Below, piece by piece: positions 48,801-59,204 of a stretch of DNA of 64,000 bases (within the stretch, counting starts at the first letter, position 1; every line of letters starts with the position of its first letter). The DNA is taken from assembly GCA_032164245.1 (NCBI GenBank), contig JAVMKO010000022.1, positions 10,353,845 through 10,417,844 on the forward strand. The letters run 5' to 3'. Position numbers and translations under genes: made by a program. Origin of the DNA: Sternotherus odoratus. Taxonomy: Eukaryota; Chordata; Testudines; Kinosternidae. The notes beneath the pieces were generated by a model, which saw only the letters and a list, made by a program, of their open reading frames with translations, made no database searches and was not told where the DNA came from.

Positions 48801-51800
48801 GCAGACAGCTGCTAACGGGATTGGGTTGATGGTGCTGGGGGAAAACAGGCTCGGCAGCTGCTAATCTCGGCCAGTGTCCGATTGCTGCCGCTCTAAGCGT
48901 GGGCGGGAAGGGAGCCAGAAGCGGCTTGCCATTCCAGGACTCTTGATCAAAGGCGGATGCGCGTGGAGCCGTAAGGCAGGAGTGAGGGGAACTGGTCCCT
49001 CAGCACCTTTGGGGAGCGGGTCGGGGGAGCTTGAGCTAGGATGGTTCAGGGTCCCGGTCTTCAATCATCCCTTGCTCTGAGCACTGGACCTGGGGAGCCA
49101 TTGATCTTCCACAGACCCTTTTGACCTCTGCTTCTGTCCAGGCACCGAATGCTTGAACTCTGGTGCGGAGTTAGTTACACTCTCCCCCCCGATAGCTCTG
49201 GGGAATTGGGAGGTTTGGGGCTGTAGTGGAGTTGGGAGAGGGATAATCACAGCCTAGCATTGTCAGAAGGGGGCTGGGGGGGTGTCACTTTATTTGCTCA
49301 GTGGTTATTGTTTGAGCCTTTAAAAAGTAACTCTGAATTGCTTGCAGCCAGCTGCTCTCAAGCTGCTGCAGTGAATGGGTTAGAGGCTGAATGCTGCCCT
49401 GTGAGCAGAGTTAATTGAAGCCCGCAGAGGAGAACAGGTGGGAAGCAGGGAAGATTTCAAAGGCCTGCGAGGGGGAACACAAAGGAAAGATTAGAGGGCA
49501 TTGGAGTCGCCGCGGCCCAAAGCTGTTACTAGGCTGCCTCCCCTTCTGTAACCCCACTGGTGTGTGCACTCAACATGGCTTTTTCTCCCAACCCCCCCTG
49601 GTTTTCTTCGGCTTCATTCCGACTTCTCCATGCCAGTCCTGTCTTCAGGACCGATCTCCTGAGCTTCGGCTGTTGTTTATTCTTTGTATCACGGTAACAC
49701 CTAGGAGCCCCCTTCCTGGACTAAGCCCCCATTGTGCTAGGTGCTGTACAGACACAGAGTAGAAAGACCGTCCCTGTCCCAAGGAGCTCACTATCTAAGT
49801 GTACAAGAGACAGCCATTTCCTCTCTAACCGGAGTAACCTTTCTTGGGCTATGTCCACTGGATTCAATCCTTGAGCTTGGACAGTTCTCTTCCCCTTCCC
49901 GTGACTCAGTTTCTCCACTGCTTAAATAGAGGAGGAGGAGGAGAACCTTCTTCCCTGGGCCACTGAGGCTTAATTCATGAATGCTGGCGTGGCTGCAGGG
50001 ACATTAAGGACATGCAATGACTTACCTGTGCTGCATTGCTCTGTGCTGCCTCTGCTACAGGACTGATAAACTCCTAGCAGGGGCATCTGGGCTGTAAGGA
50101 TTTGGGGCCTCAAGCATCCAATAGGTTCATTAATCCTGGTTCTATTAAGATTTTATCTTAAGCATGTGACCACTGAGGAGCTAGGTGCGGCCCATTTACT
50201 ACTTAGCAAGTCTTTGCTCTCTGCTTGTGACTGTGAAGTATTAACCTGCCCGTCTCCCTGTGGGTAGAGTCTCCCTCCCCCTTTCCTGTAAGGCCCATGG
50301 GACCAGACCTCATTTTTGGAACATTCTGGGCTCCTTTACAGAACAGGTGTTGCGGAGGCCAGGGGCAGGGCAAGGATCCCACGACACACTCATCCAAGGA
50401 ACAAGTCCCCTCCAGAGAGCCAGAGGAGAGCTCCCTCTCGATGCCTAGATAGTCCGTCGCATCTCTGCCGAAATCACCCACAAAGGGGCTGGCTGCCGTG
50501 GTGGCTTGCATGAGATGCAGACCTGGGTCTTGGTTCCTAGTCGACCTAGCTGCTGTATTCAGAGAGGCCATCCAACAGTGGCAGCTTCTGGTTACTGCCA
50601 ACCTGGGCTGAACTCGAACCAGGGTCCCCTTGCCTATCCCCCGCCCCCTCAGCCCATAGATGTGGCCTGCTGGCTGTCTCCTCCCCTTCTCCTGTCCCGG
50701 GTATAACACACCAGGGAACTAGCCAAGAGGAGGTTTCAAATGGCTGTTACTGGGGCCCTGTGTACAGCTCTTTTTGCCTTGTTGCTGCGGGTAGAAGGCT
50801 AGAGGCTCCGCTTACTGGAAATGACTTGGGGAAGGGGAGGTGGGTGTTGCTATTTTTGCTTGCCACATCCTCTGTCAGTTTCTAAGAACCAGTTGTGGAT
50901 TCCTAGTAAGAGATTCTCTGTGTGACACAATCCCGTGAACAGAAACAGCCCCGAGTCCAGCCGGTCTCTGGCCAGAACCCCAGCCCTCGCCTGTGCAAAA
51001 TGCCACCATCCCTCATCAGAAACTGGGGGCAGAGAGCAACCTCTGACCTTTATAGAGATGCAGGAGGCCCCAGACTCCGCTGCCTCTTTTGCAGCACTCT
51101 GGTGAGTCACTGCAGTCGAGTGTCAAACTGGAGGAGTTTCCTCACCCTGCAGAGGCTCTAGAGGAATTGTCTTCGATACTTGCCGTGCTCTGCTAATTAA
51201 AATAATTCTTGCTGCAATGTTTCCCCGAGGCTGGGCATTTCCCTTGCACCAAGCACTGCCCTGGAGCCAGGATCCTAGACAGTGTTGCCAAGAGATGCAG
51301 TAGTGGGCTCCCAGTGCATGAAGAATCTAGGGAAAGATGAAGCTCTCTGACGGTACAGAAAGTGTAAGAGCCTAGGGAGGCGCATACTTCATCATGCAGA
51401 TGTGCCTGCGTCTTAACACAGTGTTCGTGTCCTCTGCAAAAACTGATTGCTTTGCATGAGACCTTGGATTGGGATAGCTGCCTGGAGTCTGAGAAGTCTG
51501 GGTCTAGCTTTCACAGAAGGCCTGGAGTTAAGCTGAAAACTGTTCCCAAGCGTTCCTCAAATTACTAATTTCCCCCCACACAGCACAGCTTGGTCCGCTT
51601 GTCGGAAACGAAGGACCAAGAACTGTGGGTTTAATTGACCTCCACAGAAGGTGCCACGGTGATTTGGGGCCCTACAGGAGCTTGGGCAGCTCTGTCAGAG
51701 ACTGAGAGCTCTGAAGGAGAAGAAATGGGACGGAGAGTGAGTATGTGCACAGTTGCTGGCAGGTCCAGGTGACTAAAGAAACAAGCTTCTCTTGAAGTAT

Positions 51801-52416
51801 TGAAAAACGTCTCTGTGCATTTTGTGTGCAGCCCGACACAGGTCCTTGCTCCGTGTTATTAATATAGGTAAATGTCAGTGCAGAAGCTGTTTACTTCCAT
51901 TGAGCGAGAAAACCCAAGTAGGAAAAGCCATGATACTGTGGAGCTGAAGAAGGGGTCATGTCTAGGGAAATTACCTTTCCAACCTCTCCTGACGCTAGAA
52001 ACCAGGAGAGTGGGGAGAAGAGATGGAATCATTGCAGAGCATTTTCTTAAAGGGGCTTAAAGAATAAACTCCAATTAAAAAAAATTGGAGACATTCTGTC
52101 TAGGACGAAGCCCCGTCCATCCATTTAGATGCTGCGGCCTGAAATGTAGCCCAACACCTGTTTAGAGTCATCAACAAGGCTCTCTGATTTCTGAGAGGCA
52201 GAGTGGAATTGAAGCCTCTGGTCTTGTTTCTTTCCTCTCTCGCAGGACTGCCTGAAAGCGTGCCAGGAGCAGATTGAGGCAGCCTTAGCTGAGAGCCTGA
52301 AACAGGCTTCCCAACCCCAGCAGGAGTACAGAGCCACCAAGACTCCCGACTACCCGGACAGCCAGGACGTCAGCATAACCAGCACGCCTACAGACGTCAC
52401 AGACATCCACCCGTGA
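33645..52416 (+). CDS. CCND3: Cyclin D3, complete, five coding exons
   Basis: This is the G1 cyclin that binds and activates CDK4/CDK6 in the nucleus, so that RB-family proteins are phosphorylated and cells pass from G1 to S. Joining 33645-33842, 36059-36274, 45826-45985, 46996-47138 and 52246-52416 gives 888 nt, or 295 residues plus TGA (human CCND3 has 292). All introns are GT-AG, with phases 0, 0, 1, 0 as in other D cyclins, and exon 2 is 216 nt as in the family. Visible features are an N-terminal LxCxE RB-binding motif (LLCVE, residues 3-7), the cyclin box start [12 protein letters not shown] (56-67), the family's CDK-contact residues Lys112 and Glu141, and a conserved [17 protein letters not shown] block after the exon 3/4 junction. 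The Gln/Ser/Thr/Pro-rich tail carries the TSTPTDVT phosphodegron (Thr286, equivalent to human Thr283). The D3 assignment over D1/D2 rests on the tail (STPTDVT-IH), residue-level likeness to human D3 and the BYSL neighbour. Confidence 0.97.
33843..36058 (+). other. CCND3: CCND3 intron 1
   Basis: GT-AG intron of 2,216 bp. Its first 200 bp continue the GC-rich island, and a G-rich stretch follows to about 34290. A 'gcctgatcc' / 'actgaattcagtaggag' type ancient repeat lies at 34935-34975, and a degraded MIR with the adjoining 'tttcaaaaatggccac' ancient repeat at 35390-35765. I see no other gene. Confidence 0.85.
35390..35765 (+). repeat. Degraded MIR and ancient repeat
   Basis: 'ctatccctggccctgctagt' and 'gtgatgttgggcaagtcact' are MIR. 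'caaaaatggccactgattct' to 'tttcagagatgctaagcatc' is the recurrent old repeat. Both lie in CCND3 intron 1. Confidence 0.5.
36059..36274 (+). CDS. CCND3: CCND3 coding exon 2
   Basis: Exactly 72 codons (67-138), the usual 216 nt of D-cyclin exon 2. It begins [18 protein letters not shown] and runs through [16 protein letters not shown] to TPQQLL. It encodes most of the N-terminal cyclin box, including the family's CDK-contact Lys112. The acceptor is ttcatcag|GTG and the donor TTG|gtaacc. Confidence 0.97.
37749..37915. repeat. Inverted SINE pair (hairpin) in CCND3 intron 2
   Basis: The left arm (37749-37791) and right arm (37837-37882) are nearly perfect reverse complements with a 45-nt loop. 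Each carries the turtle SINE core 'gtcctgtggcacc'. The right copy continues to 37915 through 'tattccagactaacatggct', the complement of the SINE head at 22180. Confidence 0.85.
38083..38165 (-). mobile_element. CR1 3' end, antisense
   Basis: 'tcatagaatctcagagttgg', 'aagggacctcaggaggtcat' and 'ctagtccaaccccctgctcg' are the complement of the CR1 terminus seen at 32880-32957. Confidence 0.85.
38581..38765 (-). mobile_element. CR1 3' end, antisense
   Basis: 'aggaacataagaaaggccgt', 'actgggtcagaccaacagtc' and 'gtggccaatgccagatgccc' are the complement of the CR1 subfamily nested at 8725-8896. Confidence 0.85.
42935..43075 (-). mobile_element. CR1 3' end, antisense
   Basis: 'ggccagaagggaccattaga', 'tcatctagtctgagctcctg' and 'cgtaacacaggccagagaat' are the complement of the CR1 terminus of the 1855-2259 type. 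Confidence 0.8.
44305..44600 (+). repeat. MIR SINE with internal insertion
   Basis: 'tggctctgccacagacttgc', 'gagcaagccgcttgacctct' and 'aaagtgctttgagatcccct' are MIR. An old 'gctgaaatcaacgggcacgc' / 'ctcagcgcctctaaggatca' repeat piece lies between them. Confidence 0.7.
45826..45985 (+). CDS. CCND3: CCND3 coding exon 3
   Basis: This 160-nt exon encodes [19 protein letters not shown] onward to [11 protein letters not shown] and ends one base into the next Asp codon (phase 1). It covers the end of the first cyclin fold, with Glu141, and the start of the second. The acceptor is cccactcag|GAC and the donor ACAG|gtacgg. Confidence 0.97.
46085..46350 (+). repeat. MIR SINE with internal insertion
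   Basis: 'gattcctgactctgccattc', 'gacttgctggacaagtcact' and 'gtctgaaaaactggggatga' are MIR. 'cagagatgctcagcacccac' in the middle is a foreign old repeat. Confidence 0.65.
46727..46814. mobile_element. Short TIR element, 88 bp
   Basis: Inverted ends 'gggcttgtct' and 'gtgtagacaag' enclose 'ccagaatagctatagcgctt'. In CCND3 intron 3. Same end class as 15281-15569. Confidence 0.5.
46996..47138 (+). CDS. CCND3: CCND3 coding exon 4
   Basis: A 143-nt exon completing Asp192 and encoding residues 193-239. It starts with the conserved block [19 protein letters not shown] and ends [13 protein letters not shown]. The acceptor is tttgtag|AT and the donor GTG|gtaagt (phase 0). Compared with human D3 there are two extra residues in the variable segment after the Gly-rich stretch (positions 215-224). 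Confidence 0.96.
47155..47350 (+). repeat. MIR SINE
   Basis: 'gtgcctccttgggcatttca', 'tctctgcctcagtttcctca' and 'tctgtaaaatggacaccaga' followed by 'gctgggcgctttataatgc'. In CCND3 intron 4. Confidence 0.8.
48365..48480 (+). repeat. MIR/CORE-SINE-like 3' tail
   Basis: 'tctgtacagcgcctagcaca', 'gtgggggccggttccgtggc' and 'ctaccaaaatacagataatt' are the sense form of the tail found antisense at 49670. Confidence 0.7.
49670..49800 (-). repeat. MIR/CORE-SINE-like 3' tail, antisense
   Basis: 'ttgtatcacggtaacaccta', 'ccccattgtgctaggtgctg' and 'gaccgtccctgtcccaagga' form a well-preserved antisense tail. In CCND3 intron 4. Confidence 0.75.
52246..52416 (+). CDS. CCND3: CCND3 coding exon 5 (C-terminal tail and stop)
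   Basis: Fifty-six codons plus TGA (52414-52416). It begins [18 protein letters not shown], the last helix of the cyclin core. The PEST-like tail that follows contains [12 protein letters not shown]. Thr286-Pro is the degron threonine equivalent to human Thr283, which controls export and ubiquitin-dependent turnover. The acceptor is ctctcgcag|GAC. Confidence 0.96.
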   Translation, partial: DCLKACQEQIEAALAESLKQASQPQQEYRATKTPDYPDSQDVSITSTPTDVTDIHP

Positions 52417-54255
52417 TGAACCCCCCTTCCCCGCAGTCACCCAGCCCCATGAGAACGGGACCTCATGCTGCAGAGGGAGAGGCCTTGTGGAACCTGCTGC
52501 CCATTAATTCCATCCATCTGAAACACACCAGGGACTCACTCCGCTCACCTGAGAGGCAGCAAGGACCCATCAGCTGTCCACCGATCAGCCCACTAACATC
52601 AGAGGGACCTCTCCAGAGAAGGCTCAAGCAGGTCTAGATGGGTTGGCATCTGGCAGTAGTTTGCTGTCCATATTGTTAACCTGCCTCACCAGATTGGAGC
52701 GGGGGTTACAATACACCAGGGGAGGGGGTGAAAGAGCCTAATTTCAGTTTTAAAGAGTTTTTCAGTTTGTTTGTCTGAAATAGTTGGTGCACCGTTGCTG
52801 TTTGCTGTCTCCTAAGGAACCTTGGCCTCAACCACAGCCAACCCTTCTGCGTGCGCTCTTTACGCAAGTTAAGGCCTAGCTCTTTTATTATCTTGGCTAC
52901 TCTGATGAAGAAACATTCACCCAATGCCTCCTGCAGTGGAGCAGCCCTCAGTCTCTAGTGCAAAACGGTGGCTTGGTTTGGGGCCGAGAAGATGAGTTCA
53001 TGGGGAGCCATATGGAGGAAAATAAGAGGAGTGGGTGAATCCATCTCCTCACTGCTCAACACCAAGCTGGTTGGGTTTCTCTTATGGGGAGGGAATAGCA
53101 GGGTTGCTTCTGTCATTGTTAACAGGGAGAACAAAGGTCTGGCTTTTTGTTTTTTGTGCTTGTTTTGTGCAAGCGCTCCCTGTTTTGGGGATAAGTCTCA
53201 AGAGCTGGTACCTAAAGGTAAAAGCCCTGGAAAGGAGGAGTCTTAGTGTGAGGCTCATGGGATGTAGGGTTGGAATTGTATTCACTGCACCTGAACTACC
53301 TGAAATCACCTTTGCTTTCTGCTATTCTCCAAGAGGCATGAACTAACTATTCAGACAAGGGATGAAGCAATAGAAGATTTGCAACTTCTTGGTGGGAAAC
53401 TGGGTACTACTTCCTCCCCCTTCCTCAAACAGTGCCTTTAGCATCCTTCCACATACCTCCATCAATCCTCTGTGCCACCAGGGCTCTCATGAGGAGATGA
53501 GTTTGCTAGTTCAGACACCACTCTTATTTTTAAGTATATACTGAATGTGCTGCTATAGTCCTAAATGTCTATGAACTCCTCCAGAAGGTCTCAAATCCAA
53601 CTGGAAAAATAAAAAGCAGGAGGGTGAGGGCAAGAGAGGGGGAAAATATAGAGTGTTTTTATATATATACACACACACACAATAGGCCATAAATACTTCC
53701 AGGCACTTATGGACAGAGAAAAGATTTTTGTTGTTGTTGTTGTTGTTCCTGTTTTAGTTTTTAAAAAGTTTTTTTAAAATGCTGCTTTGATAAGAGAGAT
53801 TCTTACAGATTACTATTTTATTAAAGGGCAGAAGCCAGCTGGCCTCTTGTCTGCTAAGATGGGGGGTAGAACACTGCTGCTTACACTGATTTCTGGGCAT
53901 GGATGGTGTCTTACTCTGACTGTCGTCCTCCAGGGAGGAGAGGGGGGAAATCTCCACCGGAAACAGTCTTATTTGTCAGGCTGCTTTTTCCTTCCATCCC
54001 GTCCTCCCATCATGCTTAGCCTGATTTGCCAAAAAGGAAAGCTGTCTGCCACTGACTTCTGCTAGCTGTTCAAGTTAGGAAGGGATAGAAATGACATGAT
54101 GGTTGGGGGCTGTTTGTATAAAAGGAAATATATATATATTAATGAGTTAATTTAAAATTTAAATTGTTTTAACTATCCCTAGGCAGAAATACCACTGCTG
54201 GGAAAACCAGATGAGACCATATGATGTTGCAATAAAAGAGTTTTAAAAAAACATT
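52417..54255 (+). other. CCND3: CCND3 3' UTR
   Basis: Follows the TGA and runs about 1.8 kb to the AATAAA at 54231. It contains three TGCTGCT matches to the miR-15/16 seed (53548, 53780, 53875), a (GTT)n run near 53729-53748, a TA/CA tract near 53660-53683 and AT-rich stretches. Earlier possible poly(A) signals are AATAAA at 53608 and ATTAAA near 53818, so shorter forms are possible. No coding exon follows. Confidence 0.75.
54231..54236 (+). terminator. CCND3: CCND3 polyadenylation signal AATAAA
   Basis: A canonical hexamer, followed by an A-rich stretch with a second weak ATTAAA (54253-54258) and then a T/G-rich segment (54268-54300) suited to a downstream element. It is the last strong signal before the sequence turns purine-rich. 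The cleavage point, probably 54250-54260, is inferred. Confidence 0.7.
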
Positions 54256-54259
54256 AAAG

Positions 54260-57200
54260 CATCTAAAGTTTCCTCTGAGTTAGATGGTCTCTTTTTTGAG
54301 AGTCACGCTGTATACAAAGAGACCGCTCTAGCCAGGTTCTTACAATCCTAACAGCAACACAACCAATAGCTCTCTCTTCCTTTCTAATCCCTAGCTTAGG
54401 TTTTACAACCCAACTCAGTGCAGGTGACCTTGTTCAGAAAGACCTGGCTCACAGCTGAGGGATCTAGAGTTGGACTGGTTCCTCAGCTGTGGGATCATTT
54501 GCCATGTGAAGGGCATTGTTCCTGAAGGAGGGAGAGGAAGCGAGTTTGAAGGAGGGGTGTGAAGTGGCAGTAGGGCTCACATGGGAGAAGGTATGAAGAG
54601 GTGGGGAAGAGCCAAAGAGGATGGTGGAGGGATAAGCGTGCATTGGATTAAGAGAAAAACTGGAGGATGGATTGTGAAGCTGAGAATCTAATGCAGGTAA
54701 GAGGAAAGCTGGGTTTGGGGGAGATTTGGGGGGGGGGGGGGAAGAGTGGGGCCTGGACAGTAGCAGCAGCAGCTTGGATGGTGGCAAGGTGAAAAAAAAC
54801 CCAGCCTTAAGCTCACTTGAGAAGTGGCTCAACTGAACCAGAAGGGTCTATTAGAGAATGACACTCCCCTACCCCGTCATCGGAACCCCAGTAACAGGTC
54901 CTAGGGGGAGTACATGAGAGAACTCGAGACTTGGGCACTCCTGTAACCGGGGTCCTTAATAACATGCAGGCTTCCCCCGCTCTACAGCTTGGGGCAAATT
55001 TTGCGGGGTACCTTACTTGCTTTGCTGATGCACCTGTCAGAGGCTACGTGAACCTCCTCTGCTGTAACGGGGTGGAGGGGGTTGGATGAAGACTGCTCCA
55101 GCTTGAAAGTGGGACAGGGCTCAAGGTAGAACTATATAGTTAAAAGCTTTTATGGGGTGGGGGGAGGAGTCCTAGATCAGGACAAGGCCTGGGTGTGGAC
55201 ACTGTAGAAGAGAGTGATTTTATAACCACCTCCCAACTCACTGAAGTATCTTTGCCAAACGATTTTCAGTACAGCACATACAACTTAGTGTCCCCTACAG
55301 GGAGTCTAGTATCTCGCTTTTCATCTTATCGATTTGTTGTGACTCTAAAGGAAGGAGATAAAATCAGGGCGTGTAGGAAACAGGGCAGCTCCAGGTGAAT
55401 GGGCTCCAGGCAAATTACCTAATTTCAGTGCGATTCCAAAATGGCACTTTGTCCTCCACAGCTATGCTCCTTCTGTGGCACAGAGGTGAGCTGCAGGTGC
55501 TAGAAACGTTGATTGCTGTGAATACTCCCATGCCTTCAGAGAGTGAGCTGGAATCTGCGTATTTGTGCTGCACAGGCAGAATATTCTGCTACCTTTCTGT
55601 GACAGGGCCAATCCCTCATGCATGTACAAAGGGTCGCACAGATGTTACCAAGACCCTAAGTGATAGATAAGACGAGTATCCGTGCCTGAGGGCTGGAAGT
55701 GGTGTGCAGAACCTCTGACTGGTGGCAACGCATACAGAGGAAACCCAGCTTGACTCTCAGCTCCCAGGCGGAGTTTGCAGGTTGTAAGGAGCTTTTTACA
55801 TGTAAATGGTGAATTCTTGATTGGGACAAACATGGAACCCCATCAGGGCAGAGTCGCTTTCCAGAGCTTAGGGCCCTCCCTGAGAGTTGGAAACAAGGCG
55901 GCTGTGGGGTCATGACCACCCTGCCCTTCTCGTTGCCAAATGTTAGGGGGAAAAGCCCAGATGCATGGGAGTGGGGGCCCCCCGGAAAATGCAGAGAATC
56001 ACCGGTAGAGAGAAATTCTAGCAGGGAGAATTTTGCAAGAGTACAATCATCCTGCTAAGCTAGCATGATCGAGCAGCTCCAAAGGAAGACGTAAAGCTAG
56101 CAGAGCCCCAGTTTTAAGTGGAGTGATGGCCACATGAAATCTGGGTACAGGGTGGAAGTCTTTGGGTTAGAAAGCCAAGCAGAACACAAACGCCCATGGT
56201 CCGGGTGAGCCAGGGAAGGTGAGCTAACTCGCGGCTCTGACAATCGTGTACCCCTTGAATTAATCAGGGTGACTGTGAAGTGATGGCATAGAAGCATGCG
56301 CTAGAGAAGGGTAGTTGGAGTGGCAGGGAAGGACTACACAGCACGCCAGAGAATCACGGTGCAGATTCTCTGCCCCCCAGGCACTCGGCTGCTCCCTGGA
56401 GTGACTGTTTAGCAACAGGGACCACAAGCTGACAAGTGGAGGTTTCCCCCTTTCTCAGCTCTCTGCATTTGGGGATTTCCCCTCCCCCCGTCAAAGCCAC
56501 CACGTTGCTTTCTCACCCTCCCCATCTCAGCTCTGCCTGTGGCCGTTGCGTGTACTTTCCACAGAGCGCGTAGGGATGTGTGGCGAGAGGTTTGGGCTCT
56601 AGCTGCCTGAGCAGAGGATGATGTGAAAGGCAGCTTAGCACGTTGCTTCCTTGCCATTCTGCCTGGTAACAGCCAAGCCTGCAGCATGCAGCACATCCTC
56701 CAGCAGCAAAAGAAACTTTTTTTACACCCCTTTAGGGTATTAAAAGTGTCTGAACCACCACGCTCTTCCCCTAAGCCTGCTGTCTGCCCTGCGAGGGGGG
56801 CCTTTCCTTCTCTTATGCCAGCCCCTGGCAGACAAGAGCAGCCAACAGCCGGCTGAGAAAGCACAGACTCCCCATTCTTGGGAGGGGGTCCTCACAACAG
56901 GTGATTCCACCAGGCCAAGCCATGGCTAGCAGTGCAGCTGCCGACTCCCCCAACACCGCCGTCTCCAGGGCTTTCGCCAGGAGCTCAAAGCACTTTTATG
57001 CCTTCCTGCTCGCTGTGGGGCAGATCTCATCCCTGCCGGTCACAAGTGAGGCTCAGGGTGCTGGCAGGATGAGTGAGAGTTGGTAATCAAACCCAGGAGT
57101 CCTGCTGATTTTGCATCCTGTCCTCTTGCAGTCAGGAGCAGCAGCAAGAGGATCCCTCCTCTCCCCGCAGCGAAGGACCTGTCCAGACTAGGGTCCATTC

Positions 57201-58800
57201 TGACAGCCGCTCTGCCGGCCTGCTGTGTTCTGCCACCTCGTGGGGGACTAACATAGATCAACTCCAACTTCCTTTCGCTCAAGCTGGTGTGAACGCCTCT
57301 GAGCAGCTGTGAGCTTAGAGATACCAGACAAGGAGCTGGCTCAGCAGGCTAGGGCACAAACTCTACGCCTCCCGTGTTGCTGGGGGGACAATTGCCATAT
57401 AGGCCATTGCCCTGGAAGGACTAAGGCCTCCACTGACTTCAGGGCCTCAGCTTTGTGCCCAGGGACTGGACTCTGGACTTGCAGGCTCAGAGGAGGTAGG
57501 CTGAGCAGCCTGAGGACAGTGGCTCTGCCCCCCTTAAAGCTTCAGCTTGTGGCTGCCTCCAGTAGAACGGGTGGGTGGGGAAAGGGCTGCCAGACTCACA
57601 CCTGTGTAGGTACCACTCTCCTCCTAGCTGATCTCCTGGGTCAACTGAGTAGGGGGCAGGCCCGAGGAGAGATCCTCTGACCTCCTCTTCAGATAACCAG
57701 TCCCCTTCCCTTGCTCAGACTTAGGAGTAAGTTCAGCTGCTGTTAATTATTTCTAGTGCAGTACCACCCAGAGGTGAGGGTGGGCCCACTGTCTGTCCCT
57801 GCGTGAGTGGCGGGGAGGGAAGGGACACAGCCAAGGCATGGTGTGTGCTTAAGTAGGGTATGATCCAAGGACATGGGGAAATTCACTCCCCTTTCATTAC
57901 ACCCTGTGTAGCCAAGGGACATCCCCAAGGTCGCAACTAGCGACAGTATCCAGGAGTCCTGGTTCTGTCACCTCCTGTCTGGGGCTTCTTTCCAGCTGCC
58001 TCCTCACCTACGTGCAGAACTGCTTCCAACACCCAGCCTTGCTTTTGGCTTCCCTTTCTGTCCCCCATCTCTCCTGGCTTGCAGGCGGCTATCAATCACT
58101 TACTGGAAGAGAGCTCCTTTCAACGTGAAGCTGGGTAATTACAGAGAAGCTGCCTTCCCCTGTGACCGCTCCTGCTAAACGCTACGGAGCGGATTGATGG
58201 GAGCTCTGCGAATCGTTCAGTAATCTGTGCTAGCGAGTGGCTGTCCTGAGGGAGGCAGCTCTCTGAAAACAAACCCACTGCTCCATCCGTCTCCCCTGGC
58301 GCTAAACCCCCGTCGAATGCATTACTCTTCCCGGCTTGGCCGTGCCTGCAGAAGCAGCATGGTGCCGACTGCGCCTCAGGCGGGGGAATGACGGATTCTG
58401 CTCACCGAACAGAAACGTCCACAGCTGCCAATCCAGACACCAATCCTTCCCCAGGGCATCACCCGCCAGCAACCAAGATGTATGCGGGAGAGCGATATCT
58501 CATTCCCTGCTGTACAGGGGAACCCGGGGCTGCCTTTCAAATTTATCCTCAGTGAAACAAGGAACAAGTTGCAGAAGGCAGGCTTGGTGCATCGAGAGGA
58601 AGGGAAGAGTTCTTCAGCATGCATCAAGGGGACAGCGGGGCTGACGGAGCAGGGACTGGAGATTGCACAGTGCCCACCGCTAAATGCACCACCTCTTCCA
58701 GAAGGAAGGAAGGAGCTGGCTGCCACATGACTGTCCCATTAAAGTGGCTGCAACTGAAGCCTTCCAATTCCACCAGACACTAGAGCACGCTCTGAACGAC
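54260..58800. other. Convergent intergenic region CCND3-BYSL
   Basis: About 4.5 kb between the two polyadenylation sites. It begins with a purine-rich, G-rich tract on the plus strand (54510-54770), including a run of 14 G at 54728-54741. I see no CR1, SINE or MIR copy I can name and no convincing exon; open frames are short and appear on both strands. A segment around 58080-58260 is a candidate conserved element. Confidence 0.7.
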
Positions 58801-59204
58801 CCGGGAAAGGTTTTATTCTCAGACACAAAAGCAGCCCAGAGCTCTTCACCCTCCCAGAGACACCTGGTGGTGTCAGGCCAGTAAGCACATCTTCTGATCT
58901 GAGGCAGGCAGATTCCACCACTGCAGAGTTTAACACCCAGGGAAGGTCCAGGTGAACACCACCGCCTGATTCCACCCCCTGGGCTACGGGGAAGGAGTCT
59001 AGGGGGATCTCAGTGACGGAGACACGCTCGCTTGTTCCAGCCGAAGACCTATCTCGCCAGCTGAGTCCCTTGTCCAGTAAAGGAGGCAGCCATAGGGCAG
59101 TGTCCCCAGCAAGCCATGAGCAAGAAGGAAAATTGTAGGCTGCAGCTTCTCCCTGGCAGGAAGAGTCCCCGGCTCCCTGCAGGCCCTGCCTCTCTCCCCC
59201 AGCC
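58800..59204 (-). other. BYSL: BYSL 3' UTR
   Basis: Sequence after the BYSL stop, running leftwards to the AATAAA read on the minus strand at 58817-58812. About 400 nt, with no further open frame of interest. The cleavage point is inferred to be 10-25 nt past the hexamer. Confidence 0.6.
58812..58817 (-). terminator. BYSL: BYSL polyadenylation signal AATAAA
   Basis: TTTATT on the plus strand reads AATAAA on the minus strand, about 390 nt past the stop codon. The next minus-strand bases are G/T-bearing (gggtcgttcagagcgtgctc), fitting a downstream element. Confidence 0.6.

Larger units (their letters stand above)
47139..52245 (+). other. CCND3: CCND3 intron 4
   Basis: GT-AG intron of 5,107 bp, phase 0. 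It begins with a MIR (47155-47350). MIR-type 3' tails lie at 48365-48480 (sense) and 49670-49800 (antisense). The rest shows no repeat I recognise and no convincing exon. A segment at 49290-49500 is a candidate conserved element (see findings). Confidence 0.85.

Noticed and set aside
50203..50709. 168-codon minus-strand frame in CCND3 intron 4
   Set aside because: No recognised domain, no splice context, and overlapping frames on the other strand.
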